In this document: positions 47,881-54,027 of the stretch, in pieces
How the letters are laid out: every line of letters begins with the position of its first letter
Numbering within the stretch: the first letter of the stretch is position 1
Source: Anaeromyxobacter oryzisoli
Lineage (GTDB): Bacteria; Myxococcota; Myxococcia; Myxococcales; Anaeromyxobacteraceae
Length of the DNA: 54,027 nucleotides
NCBI RefSeq assembly: GCF_022690765.1
Contig: NZ_JALCZA010000032.1
Location: 1 to 54,027 of the forward strand
Direction of reading: 5' to 3'
Position numbers and translations under genes: made by a program
The notes under the pieces: generated by a model
Seen by the model: only the letters and a program-made list of their open reading frames with translations
The model's database searches: none
What the model was told of the DNA's origin: nothing

Positions 47881-49263
47881 TTGAACTCGAACGCATCATC
47901 TCCACCCCCGGCGGCCGGGGCACCCGCCGCGGGCTCGGCCACCGACCTCGAGGTCCGGGTGACCGCGATCCTGGTCACGGCGGCGGTCCTGCTCGGCATG
48001 GTGCTGCAGGTCTTCATCCCGCCGGGCCCCGTGACCCTCGTCGCCGCGAGCGTGCTCGCCGGCGCGGTGCTGATCGTCGTCTCGCTGCTGGCGCCGGGAC
48101 GCCTGCGGGCCACGCTGTCCGGGTTCCGGTTCACCTCCACCCTGCTCGTGGTCCTCGCCGTGATGGCGATCGGCGGGACCCTCATCCTCCAGGGCAAGCC
48201 GCCCGAGGAGTACGCCACCCGCTACGGCGGGTTCGGAGCGATCATCGTCGCGCTCCGGCTCGACGACATCTTCCACGGCCTGCCCTTCGCGCTCGTCATG
48301 GCGCTCTTCGTCGCCGCGGTGATCTCGTCGGCGACGCTGCGCTGGCCGGTGAAGGCCCGCAACGCCGGGTTCTTCATCGCCCACGTCGGCCTCCTCACCT
48401 CGCTCGTCGGCGCGGGCGCGTCCACGCTGCTCGCGCGCCGCGGGATGATCTGGCTGCCGGAGGGCGGGGACTCCGCCAGCGCGGTGATGGTCGAGAAGGG
48501 GCCGACCGCGGGGCAGCCGGCGCCGCTCGGGTTCGACATCCGGCTCGACAAGTTCGACCTCGATCGGTACGCCTCCGAGTACCGGATCGGCTTCTACGTC
48601 GCCGAGCCGGGCCGCGACGAGCAGGGGCGCGAGGTGATGGCGACCCGGCTCAAGACCAGCTTCGACGCCTGCGCGGACGGCGCCCGCTGCCAGAAGCCCG
48701 ACACCTCGAAGCACGTGCTCCCGGGGGGCGACACCTTCCGCGTGAAGGCCTGGTACCCGGACTACGCTCGCGTCGCGCGGCCGACGGGCATCGAGCACGG
48801 CACCCTGTCGAACCAGTGGCGGAACCCCGCGGCGCTGGTCGAGTGGACCGTGAACGGCCAGACGCGCGAGGAGCTGGTGCTCGCGTCGCGCCCGCAGTGG
48901 CTGCTGGTCCAGCCCCCGCGCTCGGCGCTGCTGTTCGAGAAGCGCGAGGAGGAGGCGAAGGCGTACACCTCGCACGTGACGGTGACGCGCAACGGCGAGA
49001 CCCGCACCGGGATCGCCACGGTGAACGCCCCGCTCACCGTCTTCGGCTGGACCTTCTACCAGAACTCGTACCAGCCGGCCGGCGGGCCCGGCCACATGAT
49101 GAGCGGCCTCGAGGCGGTGCACGACCCGGGCGTCCCGTGGGTCTTCACCGGCTTCTTCCTCATCAGCGTGGGCGTCGCCTACATGTTCTACGTCGAGCCG
49201 CGGCTCAAGGCCCGCAAGTCCGCCGCCGCCGCGGCCGCGTCCACCACCGCCCGGGCCGCGTAG
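47881..49263 (+). CDS. resB: ResB-like cytochrome c biogenesis protein (System II)
   Basis: 460 residues. Start is a TTG at 47881 with GGAGG placed 8 bases upstream, the best ribosome site in the region. Four membrane helices: TAILVTAAVLLGMVLQVF, VTLVAASVLAGAVLIVVSLL, FTSTLLVVLAVMAIGGTLIL followed by GKPPEEY, and FIAHVGLLTSLVGAGASTLL; a final one near the C-terminus (WVFTGFFLISVGVAYMFYV). Between them is a large extracytoplasmic beta-rich domain (GFDIRLDKFDLDRYASEYR, PLTVFGWTFYQNSYQP). With CcsB it delivers haem to apocytochromes in System II. It is 12 bases upstream of ccsB. Confidence 0.88.
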   Translation: MNSNASSPPPAAGAPAAGSATDLEVRVTAILVTAAVLLGMVLQVFIPPGPVTLVAASVLAGAVLIVVSLLAPGRLRATLSGFRFTSTLLVVLAVMAIGGTLILQGKPPEEYATRYGGFGAIIVALRLDDIFHGLPFALVMALFVAAVISSATLRWPVKARNAGFFIAHVGLLTSLVGAGASTLLARRGMIWLPEGGDSASAVMVEKGPTAGQPAPLGFDIRLDKFDLDRYASEYRIGFYVAEPGRDEQGREVMATRLKTSFDACADGARCQKPDTSKHVLPGGDTFRVKAWYPDYARVARPTGIEHGTLSNQWRNPAALVEWTVNGQTREELVLASRPQWLLVQPPRSALLFEKREEEAKAYTSHVTVTRNGETRTGIATVNAPLTVFGWTFYQNSYQPAGGPGHMMSGLEAVHDPGVPWVFTGFFLISVGVAYMFYVEPRLKARKSAAAAAASTTARAA

Positions 49264-49275
49264 GAGATCCCTGAC

Positions 49276-50136
49276 ATGCTCCAGTACGTCCTCGCCGAGC
49301 ACCCGTTCTTCGTCGCCACCGGCGCGCTGTACGCCGCCGCGATGGCCTTCTACGCGGCCGCCTGGAGGTCCACGAAGGCGCTGGTGGGCCGCGTCGGCAC
49401 CGCGCTGATGTGCGTGGCGCTCCTCGCCAACCTCGGCCTCATCGTCCAGCGCTGGATCGAGGCCGACCGCGCGCCGTTCAAGTCGCTGTTCGAGTCGCTG
49501 GTGTTCTTCGCGTTCACCACCGGCGTCGTGTACCTCGTGTGGGAGCGGCTCTACCGGACGCGCGTGTTCGGCGCGATGGCGATGCTCCTCTCCCTCGGGA
49601 TCATCGGGTACGCGCTCTCGAAGTGGGACGCGGAGATCGTGAAGCTCCCGCCGGCGCTCCAGTCCGCCTGGTTCGTGCCGCACGTGGTCGTCTACTTCGT
49701 GGGCTACGCGGCGGTCGGCCTCGCGGCCGGGCTCGCGGCGATCCAGCTCCTCGCCCCGCGCGTCCCGCTCGTCCAGCGCATCGTCTCGATGAAGGCGGGC
49801 ACGATCCTGAGCGGCGAGGCGCTCGACCTCGACAAGATGACGTACGAGCTCGTCCGGTTCGGGTTCGTGCTCCTCACCGTCGGCCTCCTGGTCGGCTCGG
49901 TCTGGGCGAAGAGCGCCTGGGGCGACTTCTGGGTGTGGGACCCGAAGGAGAACTGGTCACTCGTGACCTGGCTCGTCTACGGCGCCTACCTGCACCTGCG
50001 GCGCGTCCGGAACTGGCGCGGCGATCGCGCCGCCTGGCTCTGCCTCCTCGGCTTCTCGGTGGTGATGTTCACCTACCTCGGGATGAAGTTCCTCCCGACC
50101 GCCGACGCGAGCGCCCACGTGTACAGCGGCGAGTAG
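49276..50136 (+). CDS. ccsB: CcsA/CcsB-type cytochrome c synthase subunit (System II)
   Basis: 286 residues, about eight membrane helices. The haem-handling WWD signature is clear: WGDFWVWDPKENWSLVTWLVYG (in part), with flanking conserved histidines (PHVVVYFVGY near the middle; YLHLRRVRNW after the motif). It works with ResB to attach haem to CXXCH motifs of exported cytochromes. Anaeromyxobacter-like organisms are cytochrome rich, so this fits. The operon is probably just resB and ccsB; a terminator follows at 50161. Confidence 0.95.
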   Translation: MLQYVLAEHPFFVATGALYAAAMAFYAAAWRSTKALVGRVGTALMCVALLANLGLIVQRWIEADRAPFKSLFESLVFFAFTTGVVYLVWERLYRTRVFGAMAMLLSLGIIGYALSKWDAEIVKLPPALQSAWFVPHVVVYFVGYAAVGLAAGLAAIQLLAPRVPLVQRIVSMKAGTILSGEALDLDKMTYELVRFGFVLLTVGLLVGSVWAKSAWGDFWVWDPKENWSLVTWLVYGAYLHLRRVRNWRGDRAAWLCLLGFSVVMFTYLGMKFLPTADASAHVYSGE

Positions 50137-50160
50137 CGTCCTCGGTCGTTCGTCGTCTCC

Positions 50161-50198
50161 GCGCCGTCCGGTCACGCGACCGGGCGGCGCTTTCGTTT
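50161..50198 (+). terminator. Intrinsic terminator after ccsB
   Basis: GCGCCGTCCGGTC (50161-50173) pairs with GACCGGGCGGCGC (50178-50190), 13 pairs with one G-U and a 4-base loop, followed by TTTCGTTT. It lies 25 bases after the ccsB stop. Confidence 0.88.
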
Positions 50199-50537
50199 CG
50201 GGGCGCCCGCGGCCGCTGCCCGCGCGCTCGCAGCGCCGCCCACGCGCTGCCGCGCGCGGCGTCCGGTGACGACCCCGGGGCGGGCGGAACCCCCCGGGAC
50301 GTGGCGCACCGGCCCGTCCCCGACGAGGAGCGGGATCTTCCGCCCACGCTCGCCAACCATTTGCAAGTGCAAGGATGTCGCACGCGATGATGACTCATCG
50401 TGCGTCCCGCGGCATCTCCCTGGCGCGCGTGGCATCGCCGGTGCAGCCGCCCATCGGCGCGAAGGCGCGTGGGGGCACGCCCGGTTCTCGATCTCGCCAG
50501 CCGCGCACGCGCGAGCCGAGCGGAAGGGAGACGCACC
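50199..50537. other. Intergenic region upstream of the chemoreceptor gene
   Basis: 339 bases without a supported gene. It contains a TTGCA-AG-TGCAA inverted repeat (50361-50372), an imperfect dyad GCACG/CGTGC with ATGA/TCAT inside (about 50380-50403), and a sigma54-like site: TGG at 50430-50432, then GC at 50443-50444, a GG-N10-GC spacing (TGGCAT...GTGCA). The -12 element is GTGC rather than TTGC, so this is tentative. Confidence 0.35.
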
Positions 50538-52214
50538 ATGACCTGGCTGAACAACCTCAAGGTCCGGACGCGGCTGCTCGCGGTGTTCCTCTTCATGGCC
50601 GCCATCACCGCGGTGGTGGGCATCACCGGCATCGAGAACATGGCGACCATGAGCGGGCTGTCCGGCGACATGTACGAGCGCGAGGTCCTCGGCCTCTCGT
50701 ACGTGAAGGAGGCCGACATCCAGATCTCGGCCCTGGTGCGGGCGGAGAAGAACCTGCTCCTCGCCTCGAGCGAGGCGCAGCGCCGCGAGTTCCTCGAGCG
50801 GCACGACGCGTGCGAGCGGAAGGTGCTCGCGGCCTTCGAGAGCGCGGCGCCCCTCATCCGGTCGCAGGAGGGGAAGGACGCACTGGCCCGGGCCCGCAGC
50901 GCCTGGGACGCCTACCTCCCCATCAGCAAGAAGGTGCGGGACCTGGCGCTCTCCGAAGGCCTCCAGCTCGATCGTCCCGCGGTCGAGCTCTCGATGGGGC
51001 CGGCGCACGAGGCCCTCGCGGCGGTCGACGCCGCCCTCGCCGACGTCGTGAACATCAAGGAGACGCACGCCAAGGCGTTCTACGAGGAGACCCTCGCGCT
51101 CTACCGGCAGAGCCGGTTCTACATGGTCCTCCTCATCGTCGGGAGCGTCCTCGCCGGCGTCGTGCTCGGGGTGGTGATCACGACCGGGCTCACCCGGCAG
51201 CTCGGCGGCGAGCCGGCCTACATCGCGGAGGTGGCGCGCCGGATCGCGGAGGGCGACCTCACCGTGAAGATGGAGTCCGGGCTCGCCCGGGACACCGGGG
51301 TGTTCGCGGCCATGAAGGCGATGGTCGAGAAGCTGACCGGCGTCATCGGCGAGGTGCGCGGCGGCGCGGACGCGCTGACCGCGGCGGCGGGCCAGGTGTC
51401 GGTGACCTCGCAGGCGCTGTCGCAGGGCACCGGCGAGCAGGCCGCCTCCGTCGAGGAGACCACCTCGTCGCTCGAGGAGATGAACGCCTCGATCGGGCAG
51501 AACGCCGAGAACGCGCGGCAGACCGAGCGGATGTCGAAGGAGGGCGCCGAGCAGGGCGCGGAGAGCGCCCGCGCCGTCGCCGAGACCGTCTCGGCCATGA
51601 AGGAGATCGCCGAGCGGACCTCGATCATCGAGGAGATCGCGTACCAGACGAACCTCCTCGCCCTCAACGCGGCGATCGAGGCGGCCCGCGCCGGCGAGCA
51701 CGGCAAGGGGTTCGCGGTGGTGGCGGCCGAGGTCCGCAAGCTGGCGGAGCGGTCCCAGAAGGCGGCGAAGGAGATCGGCGAGCGGGCCGGGACCAGCGTG
51801 AAGGTGGCGGAGCGGAGCGGGCAGCTCATCGAGGCGCTGGTGCCGTCCATCCGCAAGACCGCCGACCTGGTCCAGGAGGTCGCGGCCGCCAGCCAGGAGC
51901 AGTCCGCCGGCATCGGCCAGGTCTCGAAGGCGATGGCCATCGTGGACGAGGTCACGCAGCGGAACGCGTCCGCGGCCGAGGAGCTGTCGTCCACCGCCGA
52001 GGAGATGTCCTCCCAGGCGGAGTCGCTCCAGCAGCTCATGGACTTCTTCCGGGTGGAGGAGACCCAGGTCGCGGCCGTCCACCGGATCCGCGTCCCGAAG
52101 GCCGTGGCGCCGGTGCACCCGGTCGCGCCGATGTCGCTGCCCCACCCGCTGACGTACCCGGCGCATGCCGACGCCGCGGCGGCGGACAGCGAGCGCGGGT
52201 TCCACCGGTTCTGA
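50538..52214 (+). CDS. Methyl-accepting chemotaxis protein
   Basis: 558 residues. TM1 is about 12-30 ([18 protein letters not shown]); a helical four-helix-bundle sensor domain of the 4HB type runs to about 190; TM2 is about 197-218 ([19 protein letters not shown]). A HAMP domain follows ([26 protein letters not shown]). The signalling coiled coil is complete, with the hairpin tip [27 protein letters not shown]. Methylation-type Glu/Gln pairs flank it ([29 protein letters not shown]). A flexible tail of about 50 residues ends in GFHRF, possibly a weak CheR-tethering pentapeptide. ATG 50538 has GGGAG upstream. No other che genes are adjacent. Confidence 0.95.
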   Translation: MTWLNNLKVRTRLLAVFLFMAAITAVVGITGIENMATMSGLSGDMYEREVLGLSYVKEADIQISALVRAEKNLLLASSEAQRREFLERHDACERKVLAAFESAAPLIRSQEGKDALARARSAWDAYLPISKKVRDLALSEGLQLDRPAVELSMGPAHEALAAVDAALADVVNIKETHAKAFYEETLALYRQSRFYMVLLIVGSVLAGVVLGVVITTGLTRQLGGEPAYIAEVARRIAEGDLTVKMESGLARDTGVFAAMKAMVEKLTGVIGEVRGGADALTAAAGQVSVTSQALSQGTGEQAASVEETTSSLEEMNASIGQNAENARQTERMSKEGAEQGAESARAVAETVSAMKEIAERTSIIEEIAYQTNLLALNAAIEAARAGEHGKGFAVVAAEVRKLAERSQKAAKEIGERAGTSVKVAERSGQLIEALVPSIRKTADLVQEVAAASQEQSAGIGQVSKAMAIVDEVTQRNASAAEELSSTAEEMSSQAESLQQLMDFFRVEETQVAAVHRIRVPKAVAPVHPVAPMSLPHPLTYPAHADAAAADSERGFHRF

Positions 52215-52219
52215 CTGCG

Positions 52220-52242
52220 CGCGCTCGCCCGGAGCGCGTTTC
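52220..52242 (+). terminator. Short hairpin after the chemoreceptor gene
   Basis: CGCGCTC (52220-52226) pairs perfectly with GAGCGCG (52232-52238) around a 5-base loop, followed by TTTC. It sits 5 bases after the stop at 52214. The U run is short, so it is a moderate terminator candidate. Confidence 0.55.
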
Positions 52243-52456
52243 ACCCAGGGTCGTGACCTCCCACCCCGGCCGCCGCTCGGGATCGAGCCCCGCGGCCGCC
52301 GGGCGCGCCGGAGGCGTCCCGAGGGGACGGGACGCCCGTCGGCGCGCTCGTCCCGCTCGCGCGGGACGCGGGGCGCCACGCGAGGCGGCACGCGGGTTGC
52401 GATGGAGCTCCTCCGGGGACCCACGCTGGAGCCCGGGATCGGGCGGGAGGTGACCG

Positions 52457-53827
52457 GTGGACTCGGAGTGGCTCGTCGTGTTCGGCTCGGCGGAGGGAGA
52501 TCGCCTCCGCCGCGTGGCGGAGCTCATCTGCTCCTTGCCGAGGCTGTGCGAGGGAGAGCTCGAGGAGTGCGACGCGGGGTACAGCCCTTCGGGCCACGTC
52601 CTGCTCGCGCTGCTCCGCTTCGGCCCGGGCGCGCCGGGCGACGCCATCCGGCAGCGGCTCGCGTTCTGGACCCAGCGCGAGCTCGGGCGCGCGGTCGAGC
52701 TCGAGCCCGGCGGCCTCGACGACGAGCGGCGGGACGCGCTGCTCGGACAGTGCGAGCGCACCGCCCGCGCGCTCTGGCCGGCGAGCGTCCCGATGGCGCT
52801 GGCGGAGCTCGTCGCCGGCGCGGTGCCCGCGCCGGAGCTCGTCGGCCGCCGTCACCCAGTGATGACGGTGGACCTCGACGCGAGCGGCGAGGTCGCCGCG
52901 AGCGAGGGGCAGGCCCGGGAGCTCTTCGTGCCGAGCGAGTGGCCGTTGCCGGTCGGCGACACGGTGGCGATGGCGTTCCGCGCGAGCGGTGCGATCCGCT
53001 CCTGCGAGGCGCGCGTGACGGCCGCGCCGGAGGGCGGCCCGGACGGCGCCTCGGCAGGGATCGTCCTCGAGCTGCTCACGCCGTCGGCCGACCTGCTCGC
53101 CCTCCTCGCCCTCCGCCTCGGCAGCGGGATGCGCCGCAGCCCGCGCTACGACGTGAACCTGGCGGTGCGCGTGACGGAGCCGGGGGACCGCGTCCGGCTC
53201 GAGTACGCGACGGAGGCGCAGTTCACCACCGACTACGTCGAGAACCTCTCCCAGGGCGGCGCGTTCGTCCGGACCGACCGGCCTCGGCCCGCGGGGGCCT
53301 CGGTGCAGCTCGAGCTGATCCTGCCTCGCGGGCGGGCGCTCGTGCTGCCGGCGGTCGTCGTGCACGCGCGCGCCGGCGGGATGGGCGTCCGGTTCGAGCT
53401 CGACCCCGCGCGCGAGGCCGCCCTCGGAGCGGAGATCTCCGAGCTCGCGCACGCGCAGCGCCGCGCCCTGATCGTGGACGACAGCGTTCTCGCGCGACGG
53501 CTCGTCGCCGACGCCCTCGGCGAGCGCGGCTTCTCGGTCACCGAGGCGTCCGACGGCCCCGCCGCGCTCCGCGCCCTCGAGGACCAGTTCGACGTCGTGG
53601 TCGCCGACCTGATCATGCCGGGGATGGGCGGGGAGGACCTGCTCGCGGAGATCCGGCGCCGCGCGCCCGACGAGGGGCCCGCGGTCGTGCTCGCCTCGGG
53701 CCGGCTCGACGACGAGACGCGCGAGCGGCTCGCGACGCTCGGCGCGGACCGGGTCGTGGACAAGAGCCTCGGGCCCGAGGGGATCGCGCGCGAGGCGGCG
53801 GAGGCGACGGAGAGCGGCCCCGGCTAA
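52457..53827 (+). CDS. PilZ-domain / response-regulator receiver fusion protein
   Basis: 456 residues from a GTG at 52457 with GGGAGGT just upstream. An N-terminal region (about 1-215) has no recognised domain; it is helical at first (EGDRLRRVAELICSLP), then beta-rich. A PilZ-like domain (about 217-320) has the cyclic-di-GMP signature RxxxR (RRSPR) and NxSxxG (NLSQGG), then VHARAGGMGVRFELDP. A CheY-like receiver ends the protein (about 335-450): ALIVDDSVLARRLV, phosphoacceptor Asp in VVVADLIMPGMGG, and conserved Lys in VVDKSLG. It could join cyclic-di-GMP and phosphorelay signals. It follows the chemoreceptor gene, which suggests a motility role, but they need not share an operon. Confidence 0.88.
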   Translation: MDSEWLVVFGSAEGDRLRRVAELICSLPRLCEGELEECDAGYSPSGHVLLALLRFGPGAPGDAIRQRLAFWTQRELGRAVELEPGGLDDERRDALLGQCERTARALWPASVPMALAELVAGAVPAPELVGRRHPVMTVDLDASGEVAASEGQARELFVPSEWPLPVGDTVAMAFRASGAIRSCEARVTAAPEGGPDGASAGIVLELLTPSADLLALLALRLGSGMRRSPRYDVNLAVRVTEPGDRVRLEYATEAQFTTDYVENLSQGGAFVRTDRPRPAGASVQLELILPRGRALVLPAVVVHARAGGMGVRFELDPAREAALGAEISELAHAQRRALIVDDSVLARRLVADALGERGFSVTEASDGPAALRALEDQFDVVVADLIMPGMGGEDLLAEIRRRAPDEGPAVVLASGRLDDETRERLATLGADRVVDKSLGPEGIAREAAEATESGPG

Positions 53828-53885
53828 ACGAGGGTTCGCGATTCGCGAACACCTTCGGTGTCGCGCCTCGCGCCCTCGTTTAGCC
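53822..53885 (+). repeat. 64-base cloverleaf-shaped palindromic element overlapping the PilZ-receiver stop
   Basis: An outer 13-base perfect stem, GGCTAAACGAGGG (53822-53834) with CCCTCGTTTAGCC (53873-53885), encloses three perfect hairpins with 3-base loops, placed side by side: TTCGCG/CGCGAA (53835-53849), CACC/GGTG (53850-53860) and CGCG/CGCG (53862-53872). Only one base (53861) is left between stems. The stop codon TAA (53825-53827) lies in the outer stem. Confidence 0.92.
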
Positions 53886-54027
53886 ATGTTTACACGGGGG
53901 CTGCGCCCCCGCCCCGTCGAGCGAAGCTCGCCGGGGCCCCACCCCTGGCTCCGCGGGGCCCACGCGCGCTGGCGCGCGCTGTCCCGCGGGGAGGGGCGCT
54001 GCCCCTCCCCACCTGCGGTGGGGCCCC
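53886..54027 (+). repeat. Chain of consecutive hairpins running to the window edge
   Basis: Short perfect stems follow one another: GGGGGC/GCCCCC with a 3-base loop near 53896-53910, CGAGC/GCTCG with loop GAA near 53918-53930, CGCGCGC-type arms near 53963-53980, GGGGAGGGGC/GCCCCTCCCC with a 3-base loop near 53989-54011, and CCACC/GGTGG with loop TGC near 54010-54022. The sequence is cut by the window end, so the full size of the element is unknown. No open frame here looks coding. Confidence 0.75.

Overview
The window is very GC-rich (third codon positions almost always G or C) and densely packed on both strands. It reads as chromosomal DNA of a Myxococcota bacterium, most likely Anaeromyxobacter or a close relative. 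That placement is inferred from base composition, the mix of gene families (several small beta-barrel proteins, FHA and PilZ-receiver proteins, an NtrC-type two-component pair, a SUF operon) and a respiratory selenocysteine formate dehydrogenase. No rRNA, tRNA, CRISPR array, prophage or intact insertion sequence was seen.

Layout. Positions 1-3756 hold a response regulator cut by the left edge, two tandem HtrA-like proteases without signal peptides, a DUF4142 protein and a small FHA protein. Positions 3753-10136 (minus) carry a seven-gene SUF iron-sulfur operon in transcription order: Rrf2 regulator, sufB, sufC, sufD, sufS, sufU, sufT. Its first five genes are chained by 4-base stop/start overlaps, and a candidate promoter with an operator-like dyad lies at 10214-10258. 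Positions 10285-16875 hold yaeQ, a beta-barrel protein, two lipoproteins, a RecQ helicase lacking an obvious winged-helix domain, and a two-gene ABC-2 exporter. Divergent from the exporter, 17120-21182 encode a TolC-like protein and an NtrB/NtrC-type pair. Positions 21279-24860 hold a membrane protein, a beta-barrel protein and an ABC-F ATPase. Positions 24861-27061 are gene-poor, with one HNH endonuclease. Then come a beta-barrel protein, thiol peroxidase Tpx, a heptamer-repeat patch and a HelD/UvrD-like helicase.

The formate block at 31032-39901 is the metabolic centre of the window: fdhD, a chain of hairpins, a formate dehydrogenase catalytic subunit read through an in-frame TGA (selenocysteine 196) with a bacterial SECIS hairpin, a four-cluster ferredoxin-like subunit, an NrfD-type membrane subunit, moaA for molybdenum cofactor, and an oxalate/formate-type MFS transporter. 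Together these suggest formate uptake, oxidation, electron transfer to quinone, and cofactor assembly.

The right part holds glutamate synthase (gltB, gltD), an ATP-dependent DNA ligase, a System II cytochrome c maturation pair (resB, ccsB), a methyl-accepting chemotaxis protein and a PilZ-receiver protein. The window ends in a striking set of nested and consecutive hairpins, including a 64-base cloverleaf that starts inside the last codons of the PilZ-receiver gene. The least explained features are the hairpin chains (31909-32062 and 53822-54027) and the heptamer repeats (28507-28688).
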